Made by a program: the position numbers and the translations under genes. Of a stretch of 64,000 bases of DNA, positions 55,277 through 64,000 are shown in pieces. Location: the NCBI GenBank assembly GCA_964020085.1, contig OZ026599.1, positions 36,380,837-36,444,836 of the forward strand, in the 5' to 3' direction. Source of the DNA: Micromussa lordhowensis. Its lineage: Eukaryota; Cnidaria; Anthozoa; Scleractinia; Lobophylliidae. How positions within the stretch are numbered: the stretch's first letter is position 1; every line of letters begins with the position of its first letter. The notes beneath the pieces are model-generated. The model did not search any database. It was not told the DNA's origin and saw only the letters and a list, made by a program, of their open reading frames with translations.

Positions 55277-57206
55277 TAATTGGTGTTTCGGAATCGAATT
55301 TTACGGACATTTATCGTCAGATTCCTGTTTGCACTTCAGTTGCAAATGGTTGACCAGTGAACCCAAATATTGCACTTGGAAAAGGACAACCGCAAGATTT
55401 TATAACACAACAGTGCGATATGAATAATAACATTTTAAACGAGGCAACAAGGCTTGAATTAACAGGCTAATTATGATATTTGTTAGTTAAACAGCATCTG
55501 AGATGTTGAGTGCTTTGATTAGAAACTTATCTGAACAATCCAGCAAAGGTTTTTTTTTTAATGTTCGTTTTTAGCATTAGACTAGGAGCAACTATACTAG
55601 AGAATACTTAGTAACCACCTTGGAGACATTTTTAGCAGGATTCTCTGGGTGATGACTTAGCTTGCTCAGTGTTGTTCGAGCCAAGACAATCGCATAAAAG
55701 ATTTTGACAACAAGAAGTGTAAAAATTCGTCTTTATAAATCTTCGAAATGTATAGATTTGACTACTAATTTATTGGAGGGAAAGGTTCACGTAAATTCCT
55801 TCAGGTTTCTCAGCTGCTGTCTGAAACATGTCGTGAGTTGATAACGTTTGATAGGAGAATATATTTCTCATAAATGACTGTAATACTTTAACACTACGGT
55901 CAGTTGTGGCTGTATAAGCATTCTCAAGTTATCCGTGTGCACCATAATGAACACTTAGGAGGAAGGGTCTAATCGGGACAAATTACATAGCGCAGTTAGT
56001 CACTTCGTTAAGTTATATACATAAATAAATAAAAGAATAAATACCAAAATCTCTGAAAAACACGACTCTTGGCAACCTTAAAATCTGCTAACTGTTATTT
56101 CCTTCAATATTGGAATAGGTGTGATTTTTTTAAAATGATAGCACAGAATCATAGCGATTACGTGAAAACTGAAGCAATGTGTCCAAAACAACTTTCGTCA
56201 TGTGTTTTTCGTGATTTTTCTGACAGCAGCCGACAGCCCTGAGTGTGTTTGCTTCAGCAAGTTCCGAGAAATAGTAAAATCTGCATAGAGAGAATGACTT
56301 TTCACATCTTGTTGTCCTCGCGATTTTCTTGACTCGAACAACACATGGGAGGAAGCAAATGCTCCAAGAAAAAAAAATTCCGTTTAAAACATTTCCAAGG
56401 GGTCACTTATTTCAAAGTCTCGACATCAGTGTTTCAGAGAACAGCTGACAGCCCTGAGTGAAGACTCTTCAGTTCTTACTTCCGAGAAATAGTGAAACCT
56501 ATTAAGAATTTTAATCATTAAAATATCGTATTAAAATACTGCAGAGACTAGATTTTCTTGACCTTTAATTGTTGCGATAAAAGATCCAAACATTTCGGCT
56601 TAGAAGGTCTGCAGCTTGGCGATATAAATCCCAGACATTTGCACCTTACAGGTCCTTACAACCGGGCTTGCAACGTTTCTGGACTTCTGAATTACGAGAA
56701 TGCATTTACATACATTCCATTAAGAACAATTTGATTTGATTTTGACATATCGCTTGTGTAGCCACCAATCAGATGCGAGATAGAACCGCAAGAAATGACA
56801 GAAAAATAGACAAAACGATCAGTCACGAAACTACACTTCGATTGCTTTGCCTTCCAAAAACCATCGTTACCCTGTAGTTTTCACATATCAAAACCTTGTA
56901 ACCACTTTGCAACCTCTGACATCATTTTTCTCGACTGGAACCCTTCGTAAATGAACCTCGCCAGGAAACCGCCACATCAAAAGTGTCAAAACGACGCTTG
57001 AAATTTGCATACTAGTAATTCACATGTACAGGTAATTTTAGTGTTGCTCTTTTGATTGTAGGCGCAGGCACGGAAGAATGTCTGCTGTCGAGAGTTCGAG
57101 CCAATTTTTTTTCTTCCCCATCACGTACATAGCCGAATTCGTAGCGATGAAGATGGGCAAAATGATCATACACGACGACTGCGTTATGAAAGGACATCGT
57201 ATCTTA

Positions 57207-57744
57207 GGCCCTGTTTACAAGCAGGTAGGATAACCCTACTGCCAGGGTAACCCTAGCAAGAGGGCTAAAAGATAGCCCGGCTTTACAAGCAAAATTTTCA
57301 GGTAGGGTAACCCTACTGCCCGAGACAACTTTACGCTTGTTACGCTTCGGTAACCTTGCAAGTAAAGCACGAACAGATAACAAAACTGGAAAATAATTTA
57401 TTTCCAAAGCAAAATTATGACAAACTGTGAAAGAACTTGATGTTTTCTGGGTCATAATTCGCTGATTTTGTCGGTATTGTGATCATATTTTGCTTTTGGG
57501 AGCCAAAATAGAGATAGCCCGGGTAGGAGGGTTAACCCTACCTGGAGTGTTTACAAGGGAAAAAGTTACCCCGCTTGCTAGGGTAACCCTAGCACGCAGA
57601 TAGGGTAACCCTCCTACCCGGGTAACCCTGGCCGCCTTGTAAACACGACGAACAAAATAAGAACAAATGTGTGTGTGCTAGGGTAACCCGCTTGCTAGGG
57701 TAACCCGCTTGCTAGGGTAACCCTCTCTCCTTGTAAACAGGGCC
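57207..57744. mobile_element. Harbinger-type MITE, TIR GGCCCTGTTTACAAG, TSD TTA
   Basis: GGCCCTGTTTACAAG and CTTGTAAACAGGGCC flanked by TTA on both sides. The interior repeats GGTAACCCTAGCAAG-type units (AGGGTAACCC about 12 times). The left arm at 18.70 kb is the empty site. It inserted into the ORF shared with 18534-18893. Confidence 0.9.
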
Positions 57745-58404
57745 TTAATGGTGTCGGTCTTGCCTTCAAATTTTGCGAAGTTGTTAGAAAATGCGGAACG
57801 TGTATAGTAGATTGTGCTTGTAGCAGCCGCTTTCCAAACTTCAGTCTCTTCCTGCTGCATTTCAGGTCTGCCAATTCCTTGAATATCTTTTCTTCTCCCT
57901 GGTACTCTCATTGGAAGCTTCTTTTTTACCGGTTTATTTACTGAAACCGATAATTCTTTAACACAATAAGGTAATACTTAAATTTTAATGTAGGAAAATC
58001 TCACGCATATTCGCGCATTTAATATTACATGTAGTTGCATATTGTTGACAAAAAAATTGATTCGTGGCTACACAATCGACATGTTAAAATCAAGTCAAAG
58101 TGTTCACGGTTTTTTGTCTTTCACAATAAACATTTTCCGATTTTGGACGAAATTCCGACAGCGACATACGACCCTTCCGAAATTGTCACGTCAAACGATT
58201 TCAAACTCAAACGTGGGACATAAAGACCCTACCTAACAGGGCCTCGATGCACGTTTTTGGAAGAAGTTTGGCGATATAAATTATTGAAAAACATTGATTG
58301 ATATTTGATATATCGTGTCACGCTCAGTCGTCTTTCTAGGAAACCTCAAAACAACTTCAAGGATATGTCCCGAGGATATCACGGTACGCGTTTTTGGAAG
58401 CTGC

Positions 58405-58538
58405 ATGAGAATGGAACTCGCTGATTTGATTGTGTTTCTTGTGTTCGTACACGCTACGATGAAGTGTTCACTCATTTTCGAAGCGGTACATTTACATACA
58501 AGCCAGTAGTCAACCCAAGCGACTCTGCAAACACGACC
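58405..58538 (+). pseudogene. First-exon copy 9 (inverted arm): frameshifted
   Basis: MRMELADLIVFLVFVHATMK, then the same extra bases as copy 4 put FTHFRSGTFTYKP out of frame. There is also a TAG in KPV*VNPS-type context in the ATG frame. The donor reads GTAGGT. Points away from the main gene. Confidence 0.75.
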
Positions 58539-59152
58539 GTAGGTTTATTTAGCAAATGCCAGCGTTTATAAGCCATGCGTGAATTCAGACGTTTTTATGT
58601 ACATGATGGCTGTTTATTCTATCATCTTTAGTTCAGTTGAAAACGATATCAACTTACCAGTCACCGCAATCGCGAAGCAACCTAGGCCTACTCTGGGACC
58701 TTAAGTCGCCGTAACTTAAGGCGACTTTGGGCGATTTAAGGCTGCTTAAGGCGACTTAAGCGAAATTGGCCAAAAAAACATTGCGACTTTAGGCGACTTT
58801 AGGCGACTTAAGGCGACTTTAGGTGATTTTAGGAGACTTAATTTCACTAGAGTGATACAAACCTAAACTTAGCAACAGTTTCTCCATATACTTTAAAATT
58901 TTCAACAAAGTTTCTTGCAATAAACCAATATTGTATCAGTCATCTGTTTACTTTTGTATTTACACAAGTCATCATATACTCAAATATCCAGATTTCAAAC
59001 CATTGTTTTTAAATGCTATTTAAGATAGAATTACCACCAACACTGAACAGTTACTATTATAAGAATAATAATAACAATAAATACAAGCAAAGTAGCATGA
59101 ATATTAGTGAAGATATCACAATAAAAACCAACATCAAACAAAAATCTAGGAG

Positions 59153-59273
59153 TGATTGCAGAATACCCAGCCCAGCCATTTACATGTGTCGGTATGCTTT
59201 GAAGAACCAGGTATATAACAATAGTTGCTACTCTTATTAATGAGATGCAAATAAGTGGGCTAGGTATTCTGCA
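59153..59273. repeat. Small foldback repeat
   Basis: GATTGCAGAATACCCAGCCCA against TGGGCTAGGTATTCTGCAATC (key parts ATTGCAGAATACC and GGTATTCTGCAAT). Inside the 4.4-kb element. Confidence 0.75.
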
Positions 59274-59299
59274 ATCTAGCCAAAATATACACTGATTCA

Positions 59300-60100
59300 C
59301 AGCGACAAAAATTTAAAATTTAAGAAAAGAGACACGATTTAGCTTGGTTTAGTTACAAATGTTTACATATTTTCCGTAATTGAAACAACAAGTAAATTAA
59401 AATAAATTAATCTCATTTACATGCATTTATTTTACAATGCTTCCCAAATTTTAAAAATGGTTATTTTGGTAGACTTATCTGCCATGCTTTTGTCATCTCC
59501 ACTGTCAATTTTGGGATGGGAGTTTGGCAAATGCATGCCTTTCCAAAGTTGCTCAGTCCTTTTCAGGGACCTAGTCAATTTGCTGCTCTCCTGCCTCAGT
59601 CAGACAAAGCATTTCCAATACCATAATGAGTACCGCATGCTAAGGTCCTTTGTAAGAACACTTCCTTTCGAATTTCACCAACTACTTGTGTGGCGCCAGA
59701 AAACTTTGACGACCCAGTTTATATAGTGAATCGAGGGTTTTTTTTTACCACGGTTGATCAGACCACCAGGAGACATGCCTTCCAAGTTTTCACTGCTTTT
59801 CACCTGGCACATTACAAATGTCCAGAACGACATTTTCACAACGAAATACTTGAAATTGATAGATACACACTGGTCTCCGCCATTTTGATTATCCCAGTAA
59901 CCCTTGCGCCGCTAACTGGTTTCCATGCTTCAAAGAGACAAGACATCACGCGTGTTTTCGGCCTCAAATTCTCCTGCTCAATGTTCCCGATTGTAGATTT
60001 ATTTCAAATCAACCAATTCAACTTTAAGTGAGAATTAGTTTCGCGATTTGTTTCCTTTCTCTTTTTTTTTTTTTGTAAGCGCCCGTCGGAGTAATCATAC
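59300..60100. other. Interior of 4.4-kb element, no recognised gene
   Basis: Two plus-strand frames (59421-59726, 59690-60031) of about 100 codons overlap near 59690. I see no transposase motif in them. They could be remnants of an element protein or chance. Confidence 0.3.
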
Positions 60101-60101
60101 T

Positions 60102-61219
60102 AGGGACCTTAAGATACGAGGACGGGAAGGCTAGGACGGGAACGGCAGTGGACGCGGGAAACTTTCGCGGGTCCCGTTGTGTCGCCAAAAACAAAATGCT
60201 TAAGATGTGTCTTTTCGCAAAGGACGGCGACGTCAATAATTCGAACTTCGTAAAAGCCATTCACATAAGGAATGACATCCTTTAGACTATGACAGAGATG
60301 GTATAAATCTTATCCTATTAAGCTTAAACGATAGTGATCAGCGATGTTTAATTTCTTTTACTTTATAAGCGAAGCAAACATCCGGGATCATGTGTACTTA
60401 AGGCATCTGTCGGCCGAGTGTCGGTCGATACTATCGGCCGATATGGCGACCGACACTCGGCCGACAGATGCCTTAAGTACACATGATCCAACATCTGTAA
60501 ATATTCTAATAGAGTAGCCAGAATTTCCGTATGAAGAAATTAAACGAACAATCTGGCCGCCCTGCTTTAGACGGCTTTTTGCCAGGGACAAGAGCGTTAA
60601 AGAATTCTGTCGCCGGAAAATCCTGATTGTGGTGAACACAAATTTCCATCTGTAATTGCAACAAGCTTTAGACTATAAACATAAAACAAACATTGCATCA
60701 AGTTAAAACAACTAAACATCAGTTTGAAAATGTGACGGTATTTTAATTGCCCGATAGAAGCTTTCATGGCATTCATTCTTACAACATTTTATCGACTGTA
60801 CTTACATTGATGTATTCTCAATGCATAGAGTTTGTATTTCGTTTTGAGCTTGCACACTCGTGACAGCGACTGAACAGTGACTGAAACACAAATTAAACGA
60901 GCAGACGAGGAATATTTTTATTCACATTTTCCCTATCTCAGCGTAGTATTGTACACTACAATCGTGAAAAATGTGAACCTTAAAAACATTCTTATCAAGA
61001 TAACTGAAAATAAGGTCGATTGGAACATTTGTCGAGGCAAAACAAGAGCAAAATACTCACGTTTTCGACACGACGGCAAAACAGGCGACTAAAATGACGT
61101 CCTCGACGAGACGAGGACGGCAGAGAGATGATTCGAGAGTTCTCGTGCGCATGCCCGGTAGAGTATATTTACTTCCGGTAGCCGTCGTAGCTCGTCCCGT
61201 CCTGGTATCTTAGGTCCCT
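60102..61219. mobile_element. Nested TIR element, ends AGGGACCTTAAGATAC, TSD ACT
   Basis: AGGGACCTTAAGATACGAGG and CCTGGTATCTTAGGTCCCT flanked by ACT (60099-60101, 61220-61222). GACGGGA-type GC-rich subterminal motifs. The termini resemble the smaller MITE at 3998-4371, with the same 3-bp TSD length. Confidence 0.8.
60385..60489. repeat. Perfect 43-bp-arm palindrome
   Basis: GGATCATGTGTACTTAAGGC, then ATCTGTCGGCCGAGTGTC and GGTCG, repeated exactly inverted around a 19-bp centre ATACTATCGGCCGATATGG. The outer end matches 46895-46920. Confidence 0.95.
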
Positions 61220-61228
61220 ACTAGCATG

Positions 61229-61564
61229 TGCGTGACCACACAGCGGTCAAACGCAAAAATCCAACGCCACTTCCGGTTTTCGCCGCCTCGAACTTCTTAA
61301 GGTTTGAAGAGAAAACCTGCAAGACTTCTGTAGGAAAATGTTATAAAAATAGTACTGTGAGAGAAAATTACAAGCTGGGAGGACTTTAGGATGTCCATCA
61401 CTAAATGTCCTGGTCATATGCGAAGTTTAAAGCTTAACTTTTCAGCGACTGTCTTAACTTTGGGCTTGAAAGCGAAAATTTTCGAAAATTTAAGACTTTG
61501 TCAAGCGAAATTTTGGGGAGAACTGCGCACGCGCGCCACGTTTGACCGCTGTGTGGTGCGTGAC
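61229..61564. repeat. TIR repeat, ends GCGTGACCACACAGCGGTCAAAC
   Basis: GTGACCACACAGCGGTCAAA near 61232 and TTTGACCGCTGTGTGGT near 61540 are inverted. A second pair follows: CAGAGCTGAAAAACGATTGC near 61578 against GCAATCGTTTTTCAGCTCTG near 61925. Confidence 0.7.
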
Positions 61565-62139
61565 TAACTCACGTGGACAGAGCTGAAAAACGATTGCGCA
61601 TGCGTCACTAGCGACCCAGTCGGCGAGTCGTCGGCGAGGCAGTTGGCGCGAAAATATCGACTTGAGCAACACATTTCGAATGAAAGACCCTCGAGTCTCT
61701 TGACTTCGCAGTAAAATTTCAGTTGGTGTTCAGGTATGAAACTGTGGTGTTCAGGAGATATGTCTTATCACTCTTACTGGTCGTTCTTTTGCGAAAGTTT
61801 GAAGCTTATCTGGTCTACCTAAGTCTTATCTGAGGTAAATTCCCTCGGCGTTTCTCATGTTTTCAAAAATTCCGCCATTTTGTTATATGTTTTCCGGTTT
61901 TCCCGCGCGAATTAGTGACATGCGCAATCGTTTTTCAGCTCTGTCACTCACGTGCGCTTTAACTACGTCACGTGTTCCAAAATTTCTAGTAACAAAAATA
62001 AAACTTAGCTTTCGATAGTAACAGAAGCGCTTTGAATTTCGTAAACTGGACGAACCAACTTGCAGCATAATAATTGTCTCTCTTGCCCATTAAATTCTGT
62101 TCGTACATTTGATGAAGCCAGGTATTCACATCATCTTAT

Positions 62140-62172
62140 ACACTTTACGTGGACTGAGTCCACGTAAAGTGT
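62140..62172. repeat. 33-bp near-perfect palindrome
   Basis: ACACTTTACGTGGACT-G-AGTCCACGTAAAGTGT: 16-bp arms around a single base. Confidence 0.95.
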
Positions 62173-62276
62173 TATCGCTTTACTGTAAGTTGTGTTCCTG
62201 AAAGTATGTCCCTTTATCTTTAGTAGTTTCACAGTGATTTCATTTGCTTAGACATCCTCCGAATAAACATTAAAAA

Positions 62277-62425
62277 CTAAATCATTGGATAATGCAATTC
62301 TAGAGTTTTCATTGGCTTAGCCATCATGGGCTATGAGCCATTATACCATGCTCTACAAATATGGTAAGCGTACGCATGGTTTTTTTGAGGCGTTTTTATT
62401 TTTTTTAAGTTTAGTTTGCTATATT

Positions 62426-62458
<33 letters not shown>

Positions 62459-62562
62459 TCGCCCTTGTTGGATATGAGATGATTATAGCCCACTCAACGC
62501 TATGCGCCTCATTGGCTATCTACCATCTCATATCCAACACGCGCTTGTGGAATAATTGTTAA
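62277..62562. repeat. Dispersed repeat family R1, copy 3
   Basis: Same orientation as copy 1, with TTTTCATTGGCTTAGCCATC and the inverted pair AACAATTATTCCACTCGCCC / GCGCTTGTGGAATAATTGTT. It has no nested AGGGACC element. Confidence 0.8.
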
Positions 62563-62621
62563 TTAGTATCTCCCAACCAGTGGACTAATGCAAATCCTGA
62601 AATTTTTAATTGACTACGCTA

Positions 62622-62650
62622 CTCGAGGACTATTAGTAATAGTCCTCGAG
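62622..62650. repeat. 29-bp palindrome
   Basis: CTCGAGGACTATTA-G-TAATAGTCCTCGAG with perfect 14-bp arms. Confidence 0.95.
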
Positions 62651-62683
62651 TCCTTATTTTTGCCTTTTCTGTCCAACTAGTTG

Positions 62684-62910
62684 GGTGATACTAAAGCAAT
62701 TATTAGACCCTTTGCCCTTAAGGGCCACGAGACAATAGCCCATGGGGCAAAGCCAAACTCTCATATATAAACAAAAAGAAAGGTGTGGCTGAGTAGTAGT
62801 GCCCAGTACCCATCTGGATGAGGAGAGGCACTGCGGAGTACGAACACAATGTAATGATCCCCAATAGGGGTTCACTGCACCAACCATTGGGTTACCATGC
62901 CTCCTCATCC
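62684..62910 (-). mobile_element. Diverged tRNA-derived SINE
   Basis: On the minus strand: GAGGCATGGTAACCCAATGG, TGTGTTCGTACTCCG, CAGTGCCTCTCCTCATCCAG and ATGGGTACTGGGC follow the same order as the SINE at 863-1163 (GGTGGCCTCATGG, TGTGTTGTGTTC, CTCTCTCCACCC, AAATGGGTACC). Nested in the 4.4-kb element. Confidence 0.6.
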
Positions 62911-63691
62911 TCTAGGTTGGAGTGGAGTTTACTTTGCATGACAGTTGTTAACTCCAATAACCTTCTACAGGGGTAATTTGAATAGGGGTAACCTTTTTAA
63001 CATTGCATAACTGATACCAACTTAAGGTGACTTAGCGCGACTTAAGCGACTTAGGGCGACTTAAGGCGACTTTTGGCGACTTCAGGCCCCAGAGTAGGCC
63101 TAAACCTTGTGCCAAACTGGATTCGCCGGTCGCCCTGTTGATGGAAAGGGCCGTGAGACGTGAGCTCAAATCACAATTAAAGTTCGTATTAAACAATATG
63201 AGAAAGTAGAATCTCAGTTTGATTATGTTGATAGATCTAACCTGTGAATAGGTTCCTGGCGAGGGTGGAAAAACTTTATGAAGCGAATGCGAAAAACATG
63301 AGACGAGTAGGTAAGAAAAGAAAGCCTGAAGCATAAACGAAATCCTTAATCATCTTTAAATGCCACAATTTTTTAAAGCATCTAGTACGTTTTTAAATAT
63401 CCCATGATGAAAAGAGATACGATATTTGTATATGTGGGCCTAATGAAATGTTCTACCTGGATCTGCGTTTCGGAGAGCGGCCTCAGTGACAAGTTGATAC
63501 TCACTTTTAGTAATTACAAGCTTGCAATGTTTCTGAATGGTACACCGTGAAACAGCCAACAAGTTTTGTCCCACGAGCCCGGAATAAGTCTGGCAATATA
63601 ATGTGCCTCGTGGAGCAAGTAAACTTCCAAGGATTCGGCCATCTAAAATCTGTCCATACGAAAATCCTGCAATGATTTATGATCTCAACTC

Positions 63692-63922
63692 TTTAAACCG
63701 CGCAGCCGTAGGTTGGGCGGTTTCTTGCTTTGCACTCGGTTTATTTTTTTTTTAAACCGCGCAGCCGTAGGCTGGGCGGTTTCTTGCATTGCACTCGGTT
63801 TATTTTTTTTTTTAACCGCGCAGCCGTAGGCTGGGCGGTTTCTTGCTCTGCCTTCGGTTTTTTTAAACCACGCAGCCGTAGGCTGGGCGGTTTCTTGCTT
63901 TGCACTCGGTTTATTTTTTTTT
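63692..63922. repeat. 60-bp tandem repeat, four units
   Basis: Unit TTTAAACCGCGCAGCCGTAG then GCTGGGCGGTTTCTTGCTTT and GCACTCGGTTTATTTTT. The minus strand reads KPSAKQETAQPTAAWFK repeatedly in changing frames. It borders the inverted duplication exactly at its end. Confidence 0.93.
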
Positions 63923-64000
63923 AGTTTCGTCGGGGAGCAGATCCAAACTCCCACTCACGGCCAATTGTCTTCACCGGATGATGTCATCATGTCATGCTAT

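Larger units (their letters stand above)
58683..63102. mobile_element. 4.4-kb TIR element, ends TAGGCCTACTCTGGG, 4-bp TSD
   Basis: TAGGCCTACTCTGGGACCTT and its inverted counterpart CCAGAGTAGGCCTA bound 4420 bp, flanked by AACC (58679-58682, 63103-63106). Paralogous units (for example 16.07 kb) carry one AACC uninterrupted. Both subterminal regions are packed with GGCGACTTAA/GGCGACTTTA units. No transposase frame is recognisable, so the superfamily is unknown. The inside is a nest of smaller elements. Confidence 0.85.
54928..63691. repeat. Inverted duplicate of about 14.1-20.9 kb
   Basis: Reading in reverse it matches the left block from TTAATTGAGTGA (20.87 kb) through the leader-exon copy to AGTTGAGATCATAAAT (14.2 kb). 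It is broken by insertions at 57207-57744 and 58683-63102. It lacks the left arm's inserts at 17668-17902 and 18238-18484. Its outer boundary abuts the tandem repeat at 63692. Confidence 0.88.

Noticed and set aside
63685..63954. Repeated KPSAKQETAQPTAA frame
   Set aside because: A 60-bp tandem repeat whose frame shifts between units. No start, domain or splice support.

Overview
The window looks like an accessory stretch of an animal genome, most likely a cnidarian (hexacoral or sea-anemone type). This is inferred from GT-AG introns of about 0.1 to 2.8 kb, tRNA-derived SINEs, many short TIR and foldback elements, CR1/L2- and L1-like LINE fragments, a protein-primed family B DNA polymerase relic, and an extracellular modular protein of a kind common in cnidarians. 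There is no bacterial-style gene organisation, CRISPR array, operon or rRNA.

0-12 kb (minus strand): one real multi-exon gene. Nine exons (282-536, 1945-2131, 3015-3100, 4861-4901, 7639-7794, 8394-8665, 9040-9140, 9749-9927, 11137-11387) have consensus splice sites and fit phase by phase at every junction. They encode a secreted, cysteine-containing modular protein that continues past the left edge. Introns hold SINEs, MITEs and a broken LINE carrying a solo LTR.

13.6-39.2 kb: upstream of exon 2 lies an array of eight minus-strand copies of a signal-peptide first exon, with a ninth, inverted copy at 58.4 kb. Copies at 21.7 and 27.0 kb are intact and end in phase 0 at GTAAGT, matching exon 2. 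The others carry frameshifts, deletions or an insertion. The array sits in duplicated blocks (about 1.2-1.3 kb period at 13.6-17.7 kb, larger units at 19.3-27.3 kb and 33.1-35.5 kb). Between them are a 5'-truncated LINE with 15-bp target-site duplications (TSDs), a hammerhead-like motif, and a Harbinger-type element with a MADF-like fragment.

39.2-47 kb: foldback elements and a 32-bp minisatellite of about 1.6 kb. 47.3-49.4 kb: a frameshifted family B DNA polymerase of Polinton/adintovirus type.

49.6-54.5 kb: two near-identical repeat pairs arranged A1 - body - B1/A2 - B2, the split-direct-repeat architecture of Ngaro/PAT-like tyrosine-recombinase retroelements. Its gag-like reading frame is split by a 1.4-kb foldback element built of 14-bp repeats. 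B1 and B2 each hold a tandem array of hairpins.

54.9-63.7 kb: an inverted duplicate of 14.1-20.9 kb. Its two arms give filled and empty versions of several transposon insertions, including a 4.4-kb TIR element (58683-63102) that carries further nested elements.
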